Shown: one piece after another, positions 31,635-43,027 of the stretch
Numbering within the stretch: position 1 is the first letter of the stretch
Layout: each line of letters begins with the position of its first letter
DNA from: Undaria pinnatifida
Taxonomy: Eukaryota > Sar > Phaeophyceae > Laminariales > Alariaceae
DNA length: 64,000 nt
NCBI GenBank assembly: GCA_012845835.1
Contig: JABAKD010000002.1
Location: 20,164,129-20,228,128, forward strand
Direction of reading: 5' to 3'
Position numbers and translations under genes: made by a program
The notes under the pieces: model-generated
Database searches by the model: none
What the model was told of the DNA's origin: nothing
The model's input: only the letters and a program-made list of their open reading frames with translations

Positions 31635-34355
31635 ACTCAACGCCTGCATGCACCGCTGGTGGTGGCTATCGCGGGCAGGTTTTTTACTTTATTGTGCTTT
31701 TGTTTTATTTTGTTTCATCTGGCGGCCGCGCTATGTTCTGAACAGAAGCCGTGGGCCCCGTTGCTGCTGAAGACTAATTGTTTTTTTCCTGCCGCCCCCT
31801 TGTTTTATTCGAGTTATCCAGGATTAAAACCTGGTTGGCTGGCACCTGGTATTTGTTTCCGAACGAGTGACTTGTCCCTCTCTTTATTTTGTCTCTCTTG
31901 GTGTACTTACCTGTGCGCTGCTCGAAGTGGTGCTCTGTGCACGCGGACAGCTGGTTTTGAGCGTGTGTGCCGCAGCGCCTGCCTCTGGGACGTTGTGGTG
32001 AGTGTAACTTGTGTGCGTGTTTATTTTCCCGCCGTTTTTTCCGCTGGAACCCCCCCCACCCCACCCCCTTCTGCTTTGTACACGTTCGCGTCCCCTGGAT
32101 CATTTGTCTGTCCTTTGTTTTTTTATCGGGGATGCAGGAGTCAGCCAGTATACTCGTGTTTTAAGCGTAGCCAATGGGTAGGAGCAAGCGACGGCCTAAT
32201 GGTTTATATGGGTGGTGGGTATTATTTGGCTTTTTGCGGCCCCGAATTGTAAATACCGTTTTGCTTGAACGCTGTCGGTGTTATTCTGTGGTGGTAGTCG
32301 TAGCTCAGGCGGCGGTACGCTGCATTCTCCGGGATTTTTTTGCCCGTGCCCCGCCTCGCCAGCGTTTTTTGTCTTGATCCTTTTAAACGAAAAGCCACTG
32401 CCTGTAAACCTTCATACGCAAAGCCGTATGACACTTACATCGATTGGTTAATTTGGTTTAGAATGGATGTGTGCCGTAACATATGTGTTAACAGGGAAAG
32501 GTTGGGCGGGACTTGTCCTCTGCTGGTTTCAGTGGGTACATTTATTTCGGGTTCGTGCAATATTGATCATTTTCCGGTTGTTTTTCGCAGCTTTGCACAG
32601 CAGATGGGCAGCGTTGGTGCGGTGCGTGTTTAATAGTACGAATGAGTACTGGTCGCCCGTGTCGGTCAGAGTAAAACAATAACGATGACGGTTGACCTGA
32701 AGAGAGATGAGAAGAGAGAGAAAGGCAGGGATGGAAGGAGAGGGGGGATAGAAAGAGGGAGAGGGAGAGGGAAGGAGGGAGAGAGGGGTGGAGAAGGAGA
32801 GAAAGAAAAGAGAGAGGTTTCGTACCAACCCGCAGTGTTGCTTGCGATTGGCCTATTCGTTTAGAGGGAAGTGTCTGATTGGTTAAGGATAAGACGCGTG
32901 GATGTCGGTGTCGTCTTTCGTGGTGATGACGTCACGCCATATTCAATTCCGGTACGAAATATCTCTCTGTATATAGCGTCCACTCCCTTTCTGCCTGCTG
33001 CTGTCATTGCTGCATTGATTGGTATGATAGTTTTATTGCCGCAGTAGTAGCAGCAGTTGCTTCTATTAACACGACAGTAGTAGGCCGTGCCTAGACTGTG
33101 CAAGATCTTGTTTATTTTTTGGGGAGAACTCTTGCCATGGTGGCGGGTAGGTTGGGTACGCTCGGCAGCATGCCCCGCACGACGGAGAGAAGCGATGCGG
33201 CGCATGAGCAGTAAAGTAATATCCTGGGAGGACGAGAGGCAGTTACATGAGTCCCTTGCCGTGCTATTTTTGTGGTAGATCTGTGCTGCCCCTTTTTTCG
33301 GTGCGCAGCTACGAGTGAGTAGGTACTGCTTGCTTGCAGAAACAGCGAGCGGTCACAGCAGATTTAGTTTCCGTTGTTATTGGTGTCGTCGTCGCAATGC
33401 TTGCTTGCCTGGTTCTCCGCATACTTGATACACCCCTGTGGTTGTTGGTCTGTTGGACGTGCGATTAGCCGCAGCTGCCACAGCCCGTTGTTGGAGTCTG
33501 TTCGTTGGCTACTATCGTTATGTAGGATATAACTGTGATTTTTCCCGCTCACTACATAATACGCGCTGGGCAGCGCGTGTGCGTGCTGTGGTGGGAAGTC
33601 CTAGCAGAAGAGAAGGAAGTACGCAGTAAACCGTTTCACACTCTCTGGTATTTTGCTCGAACGCTCGTTTTCTTTCTTGAACCAACCGCATACCGTTCGT
33701 TGCGGTCGTTTTTTGTTTTTTAAGTACCAACCGGCTTGCGATAGAGGAGAGTAAATCAAAGCCAAGCGAAAATTGCCGGACAGCGGTGGCAGCAACTAGC
33801 AGCGAACCGTGATCCATATGGTGCGAGTATAATAATACATTGCCAAGGGCTCCGCTCCGCCGGCGGCTGACGCCGCCTGCTTCGCTTGCATAAGAATGCA
33901 ACTATTAAATGTGAAGGGGGCAGAAATAAGAGCTCAATGATTTGGTGCAACTAGCCATTTGATAATGCCGGGGGCTACTTGTGGAGAGCTGATTGCCTTT
34001 TGTTGTGATGTGCTTGTTGGCGATATCACGTTCTGATCGGCACGGGTGTAATTTGCGGGCAAAAAACATGACCGATCGTGGACAATCAATCAAATGAAGA
34101 AGGTAAAATACGAATACACACGTACATGCCGCTACTTGATATGCCTGTACTGGTGGCCGAAAGGATACCTTTATCGAACTCGCAGCTGACGTATATAAAA
34201 GAGCTTAAAAAAAAGGTATGTTGCGGCACCAGATTACTCAACCCGAGCAGAAAAATGAGGTTGGCACATATTGCAACGTCTTCGTTCGCGCAACGTATAG
34301 GGTCGCAACGTTCCTGTTTGCCAGCGTCGGCCCCATCTCTCCCCCCCCCTCGCTT
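31635..34355. other. Downstream region without recognised gene
   Basis: The first part is presumably 3' UTR of the EsV-1-7 gene. A frame at 31659-32252 is hydrophobic but T-rich and without motif. A GA-rich block lies at 32695-32820, and a GC-rich palindromic patch at 33845-33890 resembles 11998-12040. Confidence 0.5.
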
Positions 34356-34633
34356 TCTCATCTTCCCCCTCGCCATGCTGGCGATCCGCGGGAGGTTTTT
34401 GGCTTGGTTTCCCTTATCATAGAGCCTAAGATTTCCTTCAATAGTCGAATTGCAATTCTTCACGTTTTTTCCGGCTGCAGAGCCCATCCATCCATTCAGA
34501 GGTCAGGTGTCGGAGTGATCTTGAGCGGGTTTGTAGGAGTCGCATCTTCGACTCATGTTGTAGTTCGTGAAACCGGGGTTTCCCCGAATATCCCATATTT
34601 GTACATAATATTCGGATCATCAGGGTGGGCTAG
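34356..34633 (+). mobile_element. TRIM internal 3' module, diverged
   Basis: It contains GGCGATCCGCGGGAGGTTTT, GGAGTCGCATCTTCGACTCA (a perfect GAGTCG/CGACTC hairpin) and CATCAGGGTGGGCTAG directly before the LTR start, in the same order as at 9650-10060. Confidence 0.75.
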
Positions 34634-34924
34634 TGTTATGGTACGTCCTTGGAAGTCCGGTAATACCTCAAAACAGGTAATTTGTCCTTTTTCATACCGT
34701 TGAGATGGCTTTTCGCATTCGTGATAAATGTGAGATGGGAAGGGCATGATGACCCCTTCCTGTCCAGATGCCATCACCATTTGTAGGATTAATAAATCTG
34801 CTTCTCTCCAACTCCTAGTATTAGCTTCGCGAAAGTGAGTAGTATCAAGGACATGCTTAATTGGCAGACCTGCTAGGGGATACTCTGTGTTCCACTCTGT
34901 GTTCCACTCTTTCACCTCACACGA
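34634..34924 (+). mobile_element. LTR, subfamily 3
   Basis: It starts TGTTATGGTACGTCC and retains the TTAATAAATCTGCTTCTC and GTGAGTAGTATCAAGGACAT boxes and an ACTCTGTGTTCCACTCTGTG end. It is diverged from subfamilies 1 and 2; the exact 3' end is uncertain. Confidence 0.65.
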
Positions 34925-36121
34925 TAGACACAACCTTGGGCCATTGAGAGATGCGGCTGTGCAACGTCCCCAGGTTGAACAGCGCATAATTAATGCGCCA
35001 CCTCTCGAGGTTGACACGGAGGTGATAAATAAATGTGCAACCACGCTCCGACAATGCCGACCACAATATATTATGGCGGCGTTGGATCGATTGTGAGCTG
35101 TGCAACTCCATTGACGGTGAAAAGCACCCACATTTTTGTGCCGAACTACACCACCACTTCGAAGTATTAATACTCCTCCTGAACTTGAAACAAGTATTAT
35201 GCGATCTTTTTTGCGGTGTATAGAAGAACCAGACGGTCGGTCGGAAACACAAATACATAACGGCGTACATACAGGTGGGTGGATGTGTTTTTATTGTGAT
35301 TTTAGCGGAAGAAAAGGTGCAAAGTAGGAATATCTTATTTTTGACCAGTCTGGAGTTTTTGTGCAGGGTGTGTCGTACACTAATTTCAGTGCACAGGAGG
35401 CCATGTTCTAATATTCGTCTAAAACTCGAACCGGAAATTCTGAGCTGCCAATTCCTTAGCGCTGTCGCGTACTGCAGTCTACAAACAACGTGTCATATGA
35501 TATGATACGTGCAAAAGAAACTACACGTAAAATACTTTTTGCTTAAATCCAACAACAGTTAACAGCAGTAGCATGCGACCTGACGTCACAAATAATTTAC
35601 CAGCCTTCAAGAGAGTGTCAAGTAAATGAAAGAAACCTACAAAGCGGGTGAACTATTCGTTCTGTGTTTCCGTCTTTTCACAGGTACTTCAAAAAGGATA
35701 CACACCTACTCATAAAGCGTAGCGATGCGCCTGCTCAAGCAGTGTCAGTCTTTGGCCCAACCTTCGTGAAGTTTTCGGAGTCAAGACTTTGAGCTAGCTC
35801 AGCGTTTTGTGCTGGTAACGTCCGGTAGTGTTTGAGACAGGGATCAAGGAGCTGTATTAATAGTGACTTTTTCAAGCGCATTGCTACGTTCTCCACTCGC
35901 TGAAAAACTGAAAGCTTGGGTCTTCCTCGTCAACACTCCGGTGAGTCTTGATACTTTTTTTTTTTTTTTTTTTTTTAATTCATCTGCTGTGTTGCCATTC
36001 GCTGGTTCTATGTTTTACCGTAACTTTGTTGCACCGTGTTTTGCTCTTTTGCCTACTACGTAAATACTCCAAGTATTAAATATTAGCGTAGTAAAAATTA
36101 TTGCTGCAGAACACGCACGCT
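34925..36121. other. No gene recognised
   Basis: There are short overlapping frames only. A T20-24 run lies at 35955-35976. Confidence 0.5.
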
Positions 36122-36189
36122 GGCATGAGGCTGTTATTGTGGTTCAACAAAGTGGGAAACTACCTTTAAATGTAAAACACACACGCAGG
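36122..36189 (+). repeat. Tandem unit split by the large retroelement, left copy
   Basis: The sequence GGCATGAGGCTGTTATTGTG with GTTCAACAAAGTGGGAAACT recurs at 46054-46112 just right of the element. The retroelement therefore inserted at the junction of two tandem units of about 68 bp. The last four bases, CAGG (36186-36189), are the target-site duplication. Confidence 0.8.
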
Positions 36190-36401
36190 TGTTAAGGTAC
36201 GGCCTTGAAAGGCCTGCAATTATCTGAATTGATATGTAATTGGCCATTTTCGCATGATATGTTGGCGTTATCTATTAGGGGTAGTCAGGAAATGAAACCG
36301 AGGCATGCGCCTCGGCTCTCAGAAGTCATCCGGGGCTCTGGTGGAATCTAATAAAGCTACGTCTCTCCCAAGGCTAAGAAAGTGATTACTCTCCGAGGAC
36401 C
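36190..36401 (+). mobile_element. 5' LTR of the large element, 3'-truncated
   Basis: It starts TGTTAAGGTACGGCC and ends abruptly at CTCCGAGGACCT, where Gag-coding sequence begins. The LTR end, primer-binding site and leader have been deleted after insertion. Confidence 0.9.
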
Positions 36402-38077
36402 TCGCAAGGAGGAAGCGGAACAACATCCACCAGGCCCGGGAGCGTTTCGGCGGCAGCTCTCGCCAGCCCCGGGGGAGTTGGCCTCCCCGCGCTCGACAGG
36501 GCACCACCGCCGCCACCTGGGCTCTCCGCGCTCAGCAGAGCGCCACCCCCAAAGCTCCCGGGACCGGGGCACCCATGCCGGCCCCTTACACTTGGCATAT
36601 GCGGCGGTGCTGGCCCAGCGGGCGCCGACGACGCCAACCAAACGATTCTCCGGCGTGAAGCACGCCGAAGTCGGTTTGATGAAGATGTCGAGCAGGCGAA
36701 GACCGCTGCGCGGGAGGCGTCCCTGATAGTGGAGAGGGCGCACCAAGCCCTCGCCCAATCAGTTGCGCCGGCTGCAGCGGGAGCTACCGCGGCCCCCTCG
36801 CCTTCGACGCACCCGCAGGGTGTCGCTTCCGAGCGACCACGACCCGGGGACAACGCCTTTTTCATGGGCAGCGTCACGTGCATGGCGTCTGTACCAAGGG
36901 TAAGATTTCTCCCCAGCGTTGGCGACCGCAGTGGTGGAAACGGCCTCCGCCCTCCTCACGTCAGAGGGGCCGGCGTCGCGGTACGCGGACGCCCTTTCAG
37001 TGGAGACGGCCTGGACTCGCATAGATTGTACGTCCTATGCCGGACAGACGAGAGCCGCCCCGACTCTTGCCCTCGTCAAGGCCCTGCGGATGGCCCACGA
37101 CAAGGCGCCCGACCCCGTCTTCTGGCCGAACCCCGGAGGAAGACTTGGCGGAACGCAACTGGGGGAAACAGCGACGCAGCGACAGTCGCGACCGCGGGGA
37201 CCGCACCCGTGGGGGTGGTGGCTTCGGGGGTGGCCGCAAAAATGGTGGGGGTGGTAAAAAGCACCACCGCCGCGGGGGTGACAGCGGTGATGGAGGCGGG
37301 GGAGGCGCGTCGGGTGCTGGTGGTGGCTCATGGCGCCGCCGAGGGGGCAACTTTGGTCGCAACAACCGGGGCAGTGCCCGCAGCTCTAGCGGAGGCAACG
37401 GAGGGCGGAGGAACGGCGCGAGAGGACGTTCAGCGTGGAACGGCTCGTCAACGTCCTCCCGCTCGTCTTCGGGCTCGAGCATGGACCCCGGCGAGGGGAC
37501 CGTGGTGACAGGCAAGAGGCAAGTAACTCCTTCCCTGGTGGATATTGCTTCCTCCGCTGAACGGCTGAGCAAACTGATGGTATCGGGTGACCACATCAAG
37601 CCTATTTCTTTGGATTTGGCCCGCGCGCGTACCGCTGAGAATGCCACTGCCGCGGCTATAGCCAAAGCCACGCTTGATGACTCGGTTCGGCGTGCTTACG
37701 TTAAGCTCTCCTACAAAGACGTATCACGTATTTCTGTGCTGCCGTGCCCCGCCTCTTTGAACAAGTCTGACGGCACGCATTTTACACGTTCGATTCGGTC
37801 TGCAATGTCTGACATACTCATGCACTGCAACGACCGTTGCACAGAGGGTGTACGATCGCCCGCGTGGGTAACCGGTTGGACCCACCCGCTCAAACTGGGA
37901 TTCAACCGTGCCATAGCGCCTGACAAGCCCACGACCCCCCGCATGACCACCCTGATCGACGGCTTTTTCGAACAGATGTCGGGAGCAATGGATGACGGCG
38001 CATCGGGGCCTGAGGCCTTCACTTTCTTCCTGCTACGCCTGCTCGTGACTCAATTCGACTGGGGGGGGCTGCACTAA
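36402..38077 (+). pseudogene. Gag-like polyprotein, frameshifted, with Gly/Arg-rich nucleic-acid-binding region
   Basis: Coding signal hops between frames. A helical, charged segment (RFDEDVEQAKTAAREASLIV at 36671-36730) runs on to about 36900. A second segment, 36919-37135, contains TLALVKALRMAHDKAPDPVF. The third frame, 37140-38077, has an RGG-like region (DRTRGGGGFGGGRKNGGGG, 37190-37440) followed by about 190 residues of alpha-helical, capsid-like sequence ending FFLLRLLVTQFDWGGLH. There is no CCHC zinc knuckle; the Gly/Arg-rich tract may replace it. At least two frameshifts separate the three segments. The Gag assignment rests on position after the LTR and composition, so it is an inference. 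Confidence 0.6.
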
Positions 38078-38078
38078 G

Positions 38079-38700
38079 TTGCATACTTTTGGAGTATGTA
38101 ACGGCACGCCTTTTGCTGATTTCAGTCGGGAGTTCCGCGTGTTGGTATCGGCAGTCACGGGGAGTGAGCGTGTTTTATTTCGGGGGACGGATGTGGTGTT
38201 GGAGGTGGTTCGGATGGCGGTAAATGAGCAGTTTCCGACACTCATGCCTACGTTGTACCCTCGTTCGAAGGCAACGGACCCGCGGCCATTCGCCTCGTTA
38301 GATGATATGTGGGGAGCTTTTAGTGACTTGACACACAATAAGACACCTGCTGTCAACGGCGAACAACATTTTTCTCTACCTGTTTCTTCGACGAGTGCGC
38401 GATCATCCGCCCCGTCGGGGCCCCGGCCCGCCGATCATGGGCACGGCCAGGGCCGAGTGTCGTCTCAGTTGCTTTCGTGGCAGAAGAGATCGAGCCATCA
38501 TCCAATTGCCATCTCCCCCGATGATTTATCTGACCCTTGGCTTGACCAGACATCGGACTGCTGGCCACTAGAAGAGCATCATTATGCAGAAGTTTTCGCC
38601 GTTAGTGTCTCGTTTAAGACGGACTACCCTCTCCTTTGGAGCGGCCTCCTTTCACCCTCCACTCGCGCTGATGCCCTCCGAGAAAACCGGGGGCTTTGAT
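38079..38700 (+). pseudogene. Gag-like continuation, frameshifted
   Basis: Directly after the stop at 38077 another frame reads FGVCNGTPFADFSREFRVLV and MAVNEQFPTLMPTLYPRSK, then DDMWGAFSDLTHNKTPAVNG. It looks like the C-terminal half of the same protein, displaced by a frameshift at about 38077. Beyond about 38390 the composition changes to Ser/Pro-rich linker. Confidence 0.5.
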
Positions 38701-39451
38701 TCAACTGCCACAAAAGACAACCACTCCTTCAAGCATTGTAAGCATCCTTTCATTTATGCGAGCGGCTGTTTGAACCCTGAACATGGCCAACTCCGCGACG
38801 ATGACGCATACCGACGTTGGCAAGTACGCATGGTCTGCTACCGCCGAGACGGCAAATCTTCTCGCCCGAACAGCCACAGGAAAAATCGTCGCCATCATTC
38901 AGGTCAATCGCGTGGGTACCACCAGGATCAGGGCCAGGTAAACTGTCACAACGATAACACACATACATGTCGGATCACCATGGTGGTATTCCGCCCTCGC
39001 CCGCCTCTTCTGCCCCCGCTCCTGCTCCTGGAATGAGCTTTGGGGCCACCCATAACCCGGGCGGAAATCCTAACGCGCGCCAGCTTGGCACATTCCGTAC
39101 CAGCAGTTGACAGCTCGACGGCGGTACGGCACCGTCGACAGCACTGTCGGGGGCACCTCTTTTACTTTCAGAAGATAATCGTGTACCTGTTGCTAGCCTG
39201 TCCAATAACGCAGCACAAATTGCCCCTGTCAAGAGCCCACGGGCTCCTACGCCGTCTGCTGGCGATTCTCACGGCGTAGTACCGGCGGCGGGAACTAGCG
39301 CTTCGAGCGTGGTTCCCCCCAACCAGGTGATTCCTTCGACGGTTAGACGTTCCCCTCAGTCATGGTCTGAGTTCGGCGACGGGAACCCGCGCTTCCAGCG
39401 CCATTCCCCTTAGCCGCGGCATAAACTCGGCAATGGGGGTACGCACTCCAA

Positions 39452-40021
39452 ATGCCGCCCCCATCAACCATGGCACGGGATCCTGTACTTTGCGCTCCCC
39501 CCAGGCATGCGTCGCGCAACAGCATAGCTGCGGTAACGGCGCGTCGCCTTTTTACGCGAACGTGCTCATCCCTCCCTCTCCCTGACGAGACAATGGCGGT
39601 CGGTTTGAAGTGTGGGACGGCCGACCCTCAAACGCTTTTTCTGACCACGAGGTGGCGGTCGGTTTTGAGATGTGAGAAGGCCAACACTAAAACACCGAGA
39701 TCTTTTGCGAGGCTCGATCCGGTGTTTGCTCGCGATAGCAGCGGGTGCTCTGTCCCTTTTTCCATCAAGGAGGAGTCGACAAGATTAGGTACCTTGTTTT
39801 CCTTCTCCAAGAGGCCTGACGGAAAAGAGCCTCCTCGGGTAAAACTATTATGGCCACCTGCCCGAGCCCCGCTCCAGAAGACGCCCACAGGGTCTATGGG
39901 CTCTGCTTCGTCTTCTAGCACGCTAACCCACGTGCTTCAGGCTACGTCTGCCCCAGTGGTACAGGAAGAAGATCCGACACTGAGCGACGGGCCAGCGGTG
40001 ACGCCACGGCCTTCAGCCTGA
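39452..40021 (+). CDS. Unknown Ser/Pro-rich frame within the retroelement
   Basis: This open frame of 189 residues has no recognisable domain. A short direct repeat encodes T-T/D-x-MAVGLKCGTADPQT and TTRWRSVLRCEKANTKT (39589-39690), which suggests an internal duplication. It lies between Gag and the NADAR region and may be linker of the original polyprotein or random open sequence. Confidence 0.3.
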   Translation: MPPPSTMARDPVLCAPPRHASRNSIAAVTARRLFTRTCSSLPLPDETMAVGLKCGTADPQTLFLTTRWRSVLRCEKANTKTPRSFARLDPVFARDSSGCSVPFSIKEESTRLGTLFSFSKRPDGKEPPRVKLLWPPARAPLQKTPTGSMGSASSSSTLTHVLQATSAPVVQEEDPTLSDGPAVTPRPSA

Positions 40022-40100
40022 TCAGCTGGACGCTATTCCCGTAAATTACGGAAGAATCGCGCCTCTCGTCAAGCAGAAACAGCAGAGTTCATGTCCCTTC

Positions 40101-40700
40101 GGGCGCAGTTAGAGCAGTTTTTTGTGATTATACGCCGCAGAGCGAAGAGACCACGGCGCAAGAAACCGTGGATTCGGACTCGCGTCGTGCTCCCGAGGTC
40201 TGGTGTTCCTGAGGGGGACGCTACAGGCCCAACGTGCCGAGGGCTGGTGTTCCCGGAGGGGGACATTGCAGACCCAAATGCCCAACGAGGCCACCGACGG
40301 GTTGCCGCCGTCGGTGTTGGACTCTTTTTCGGGTGCAGTGAGGGCGGCTTCTTACGAGTTTCCGCCAGCGAGTGAGGAGGACCCGAGGCGAGAAACCGCG
40401 GGTTCGGACTCGCATCACGCTCCCGAGGCCTGGTGTTCCCGCAAGGGGACACTACAGACCTGAAGAGCCGAGGACTGGTGTTCCCAGAAGGGGGCATTGC
40501 AGACCCAAATGTCCAACGAGGCTACCGACGGGTTGGCACCTTCGGTTTTTGCCATTTTTCGGGCGCAGTTAGAGCGGATTCTCGCATTTTTCCGCCAACG
40601 AGCGAAGACGACCCGAGGCCAGAAACCGCGGGTTCGGATTCGCGTCGGGCTCCCGAGGCCTGGTGTTCCCGGACGGGGACATTGCAGGCTCAAATTCCAA
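40101..40700 (+). repeat. 230-bp tandem array, about 2.6 units
   Basis: Units start at 40101, 40331 and 40561 with GGGCGCAGTTAGAGC or GGGTGCAGTGAGGGC. Each contains GAAACCGCGGGTTCGGA(C/T)T, CTGGTGTTCC(C/T) and ATTGCAGACCCAAATG. The spacing is exactly 230 bp, which is not a multiple of three, so consecutive units are read in different frames and the array is unlikely to be a conserved protein repeat. Confidence 0.9.
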
Positions 40701-40736
40701 CACGGCTTTAGATTCTTCTCTCGAATACTCCACAAA

Positions 40737-41200
40737 GTGGTGTTGTTCTGGCAACCCCAATCCTATTTTTCACCGTGGTCCCCTCCGTCGTTTGTCGTGG
40801 ACGACGTGCCATATTCTTGCGCGGAGCAGTATATGATGGCCGCAAAGACCAGGCCTTTCAAGACCATCGAGCAGTGAAGCTCATCATGTTGTCGCCTAGT
40901 CCAGGCACACGCAAACGCATCGGTCGAGGCGGGCGCAACTTTGACCCCAGTGTTGGGGACAGGGAGAAGCAAAACGCCGTGTTATTTGGCACCTACGCCA
41001 AATTCACGCAGAACCCAGCCATAAAAAATCACCTTTTGAGCTCTGACATCAAGCTTCTGGCTGAATCCAGCCCTCTGGACCCAGTATGGGGCATTAGTCT
41101 CACGGCGGATGATCCCAGGGTCAACAACCCATGCCAGTGGAAAGGAAAAAAATGCTCGGTGAGGCAATTTCTGCCGTTCGCGAAGCTATTCGCGACAGTG
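40737..41200 (+). pseudogene. NADAR (YbiA-like, DUF1768) domain inside the retroelement
   Basis: Three frames in succession give the whole family signature. N-terminal: FSPWSPPSFVVDDVPYSCAE and QYMMAAKT (40767-40850). Middle: IGRGGRNFD, GTYAKFTQNPAIKNHLLSS, LLAESSPLDPVWGISLTADD (40920-41110) and CQWKGK. C-terminal: LGEAISAVREAIRDS (41154-41200). Frames change near 40855 (one base lost in CCTTTCAAG) and in the A7 run 41146-41152. The usual Trp between the FD and AKF blocks reads Gly (40955). NADAR proteins are linked to NAD/ADP-ribose metabolism, and some remove ADP-ribose from guanine bases. A role in countering host or competitor ADP-ribosylation is speculative. The domain lies between Gag and protease/integrase relics in the same orientation, and this copy is dead. 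Confidence 0.8.
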
Positions 41201-41400
41201 ACACCGGGTCGGCGCATCCGGCTTCCTCTAGTCGGTTCCGCACCTGCACTGCGAGTGCAAGAACCAATAAATATCGTCCGCGCCGCGACCGGGCCGATAA
41301 CAGCGGCCAGCGCTCGCAAAGGTTACCCTTCGGATGTTCCCGGCCTATTTCTCGGGCGCGCTGGCTAACTAAAGGCCGTGAAGGTTTGGGGATAGCTTCT

Positions 41401-41595
41401 GGCGTCGGTCCTGACCTTGCACTATCAGAACACGGCCCCTGTTTGGTCGAGGGTACTGTGACGCTGGACGACGTTTCGTTCACTATGAAAATCGCGTATA
41501 TCAGTCGAGCAACGCTCGACTCGGAGAGGCGCTGGGCTCCTCTAGATTTGGGGACCAGCAGCTTTGCTTGGGCTCCCAAACGCCTCCGAGGGTAG
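41401..41595 (+). pseudogene. Possible retropepsin relic
   Basis: In the frame that continues from the NADAR end, CLVEGTVTLDDVSFTMKIAY leads into I-S-R-A-T (41500-41514). This fits the beta-strand pattern before a retroviral-type D-S-G-A-T active site, with Asp and Gly replaced. Its position before integrase is right for a protease. The identification is tentative because only this block is visible. Confidence 0.35.
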
Positions 41596-41925
41596 TGCTG
41601 TCGGGAACAAAGTTCCACATATCCTGCGGCCGCAAGGCACAGGAGAGCATTGGCAAAGTGGGGACCTTCAACGCACGAATCCAGCGGTAGCTTGAGTTCG
41701 TCACCGCGTTCGATTGCCCACTCGAGTGCCGCACAGGCAGCGCCAACGGCATCGCCGATTTTTCTGGCCCGCTTGCCAGAGCCTGCTACGGAGTACGACC
41801 ACAGTGGCTTGACAAGCGTCAACTCCGTGGGGTTGACAAGCCCCAACCCCATTGGAGATAGCGATATCTACCTCCTACGGACCGGCGGGCTGCGCGCCCC
41901 CTCCTCGCCGATCCCAGGGGTCTGT

Positions 41926-42083
41926 TTGGGTGGACTCGTGCCCCGCACCGAAAGCGTTGCTTTGGGTGGACTCGTGTCCCGCACCGAAAGCATTGCCTTG
42001 GGTGGATTCGTGACCCTCGCCGAAAGCACTGTCTTGGGTGGGCTCGTGCCCCGCACTGAACATGCTGTCTTGGGTGGACTCAC
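41926..42083 (+). repeat. 36-bp (12-residue) coding tandem repeat
   Basis: Four to five units of G-G-L-V-P-R-T-E-S-V-A-L keep the reading frame of 41650-42642, with period 36 bp. The surrounding frame is Ser/Ala/Pro/Thr-rich with no domain. It occupies the place where a Ty3 element would have reverse transcriptase and RNase H. Confidence 0.85.
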
Positions 42084-42616
42084 TCTCACCTCTACCGCAT
42101 TTCACGATTTTCGCACACACGAGCCACGTATGAGGATTAACGACTTTTCTGCTCCCCCGGGAACATTCGTCGCTCGTGTTTCTGCCTCCCTCGCCACTGC
42201 CGAAGGCTATACCGGCCGCGGGTCAATTTCGCCGGCCGCTGACACCGTTTTCGCTTCGGTTTTTGCCATACCTATCGAGGGAGACACGGGCTCCGCGGAA
42301 GCCCTGGCTGCAGCGACGCCCATCGCACAGCCGACTCCTCTATCAAGGAGTTCTACACAGGAGATGGACTCCGCCGCGACCACCGGTTCGATTGTGTCCA
42401 TCCCTGCCTTGCTTGGCACACCAGCCCCTCCATCGTCGACGACGGGCCGACGAACAGGGCAGCAACCGGTAGTGCACCGCCGCTGTAGATTATGGATTCG
42501 AGCCCGGCGGGGCCCCTCGACCATCTGCCCGGAGTGTCACCCCGCCGCGAGTCTCACGGCCGCGGCCGATACCGTCGAACTCCGCGACCCCTGCTCCTGC
42601 CGCTCTTCCTGTCCCC

Positions 42617-43018
42617 GTGGTGCTGATCCCGTCCGACCGTGACCACGTGGAGCCTATTGGGACTCCTATATTACGACCTCCGCCAACTGTACCTACAATG
42701 TTAGATGCCCTTGACGACGTTGATGAAGTGAGGTTCGCTGATTCCGTCGCGCGTTATTCGCATGCCGATTGGAAGCAAGAGCAGCACGCTGAGCGGACGT
42801 GTCACGTCACGATGCATTACATCTCTATCGGCCTGCCATCGGTCCTGCCGCCCGACTTTTTGGCGTGTTACCCCTCGCACAAGCGTCCCTCCCTCTCCGA
42901 CATCCAGGAGCTGGCGGGTAAGGGTCGACTACATACAACCGACGACAAGATCGTCCTACTCGTCCGTAACCCGACACTGCCGCCGACAAGGTCTGACAAA
43001 CCCAACTCTGTGAGGTGA
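42617..43018 (+). pseudogene. Pol segment upstream of integrase
   Basis: The frame reads DEVRFADSVARYSHADWKQE and later DIQELAGKGRLHTTDDKIVL, and ends at TGA (43016). The next frame picks up 10 bp later with LLNDEPVRIYV. This is linker between RNase H and the integrase zinc-binding region, so the missing RT/RNase H would have ended just upstream. Confidence 0.6.
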
Positions 43019-43027
43019 GCTGCTTGC

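Noticed and set aside
31659..32252. 197-residue frame starting with a signal-peptide-like hydrophobic stretch
   Set aside because: T-rich sequence, no domain, directly behind the EsV-1-7 gene; more likely 3' UTR.
41121..41852. 243-residue minus-strand frame in the retroelement
   Set aside because: Antisense to the NADAR and protease-like segments and without recognisable motif.
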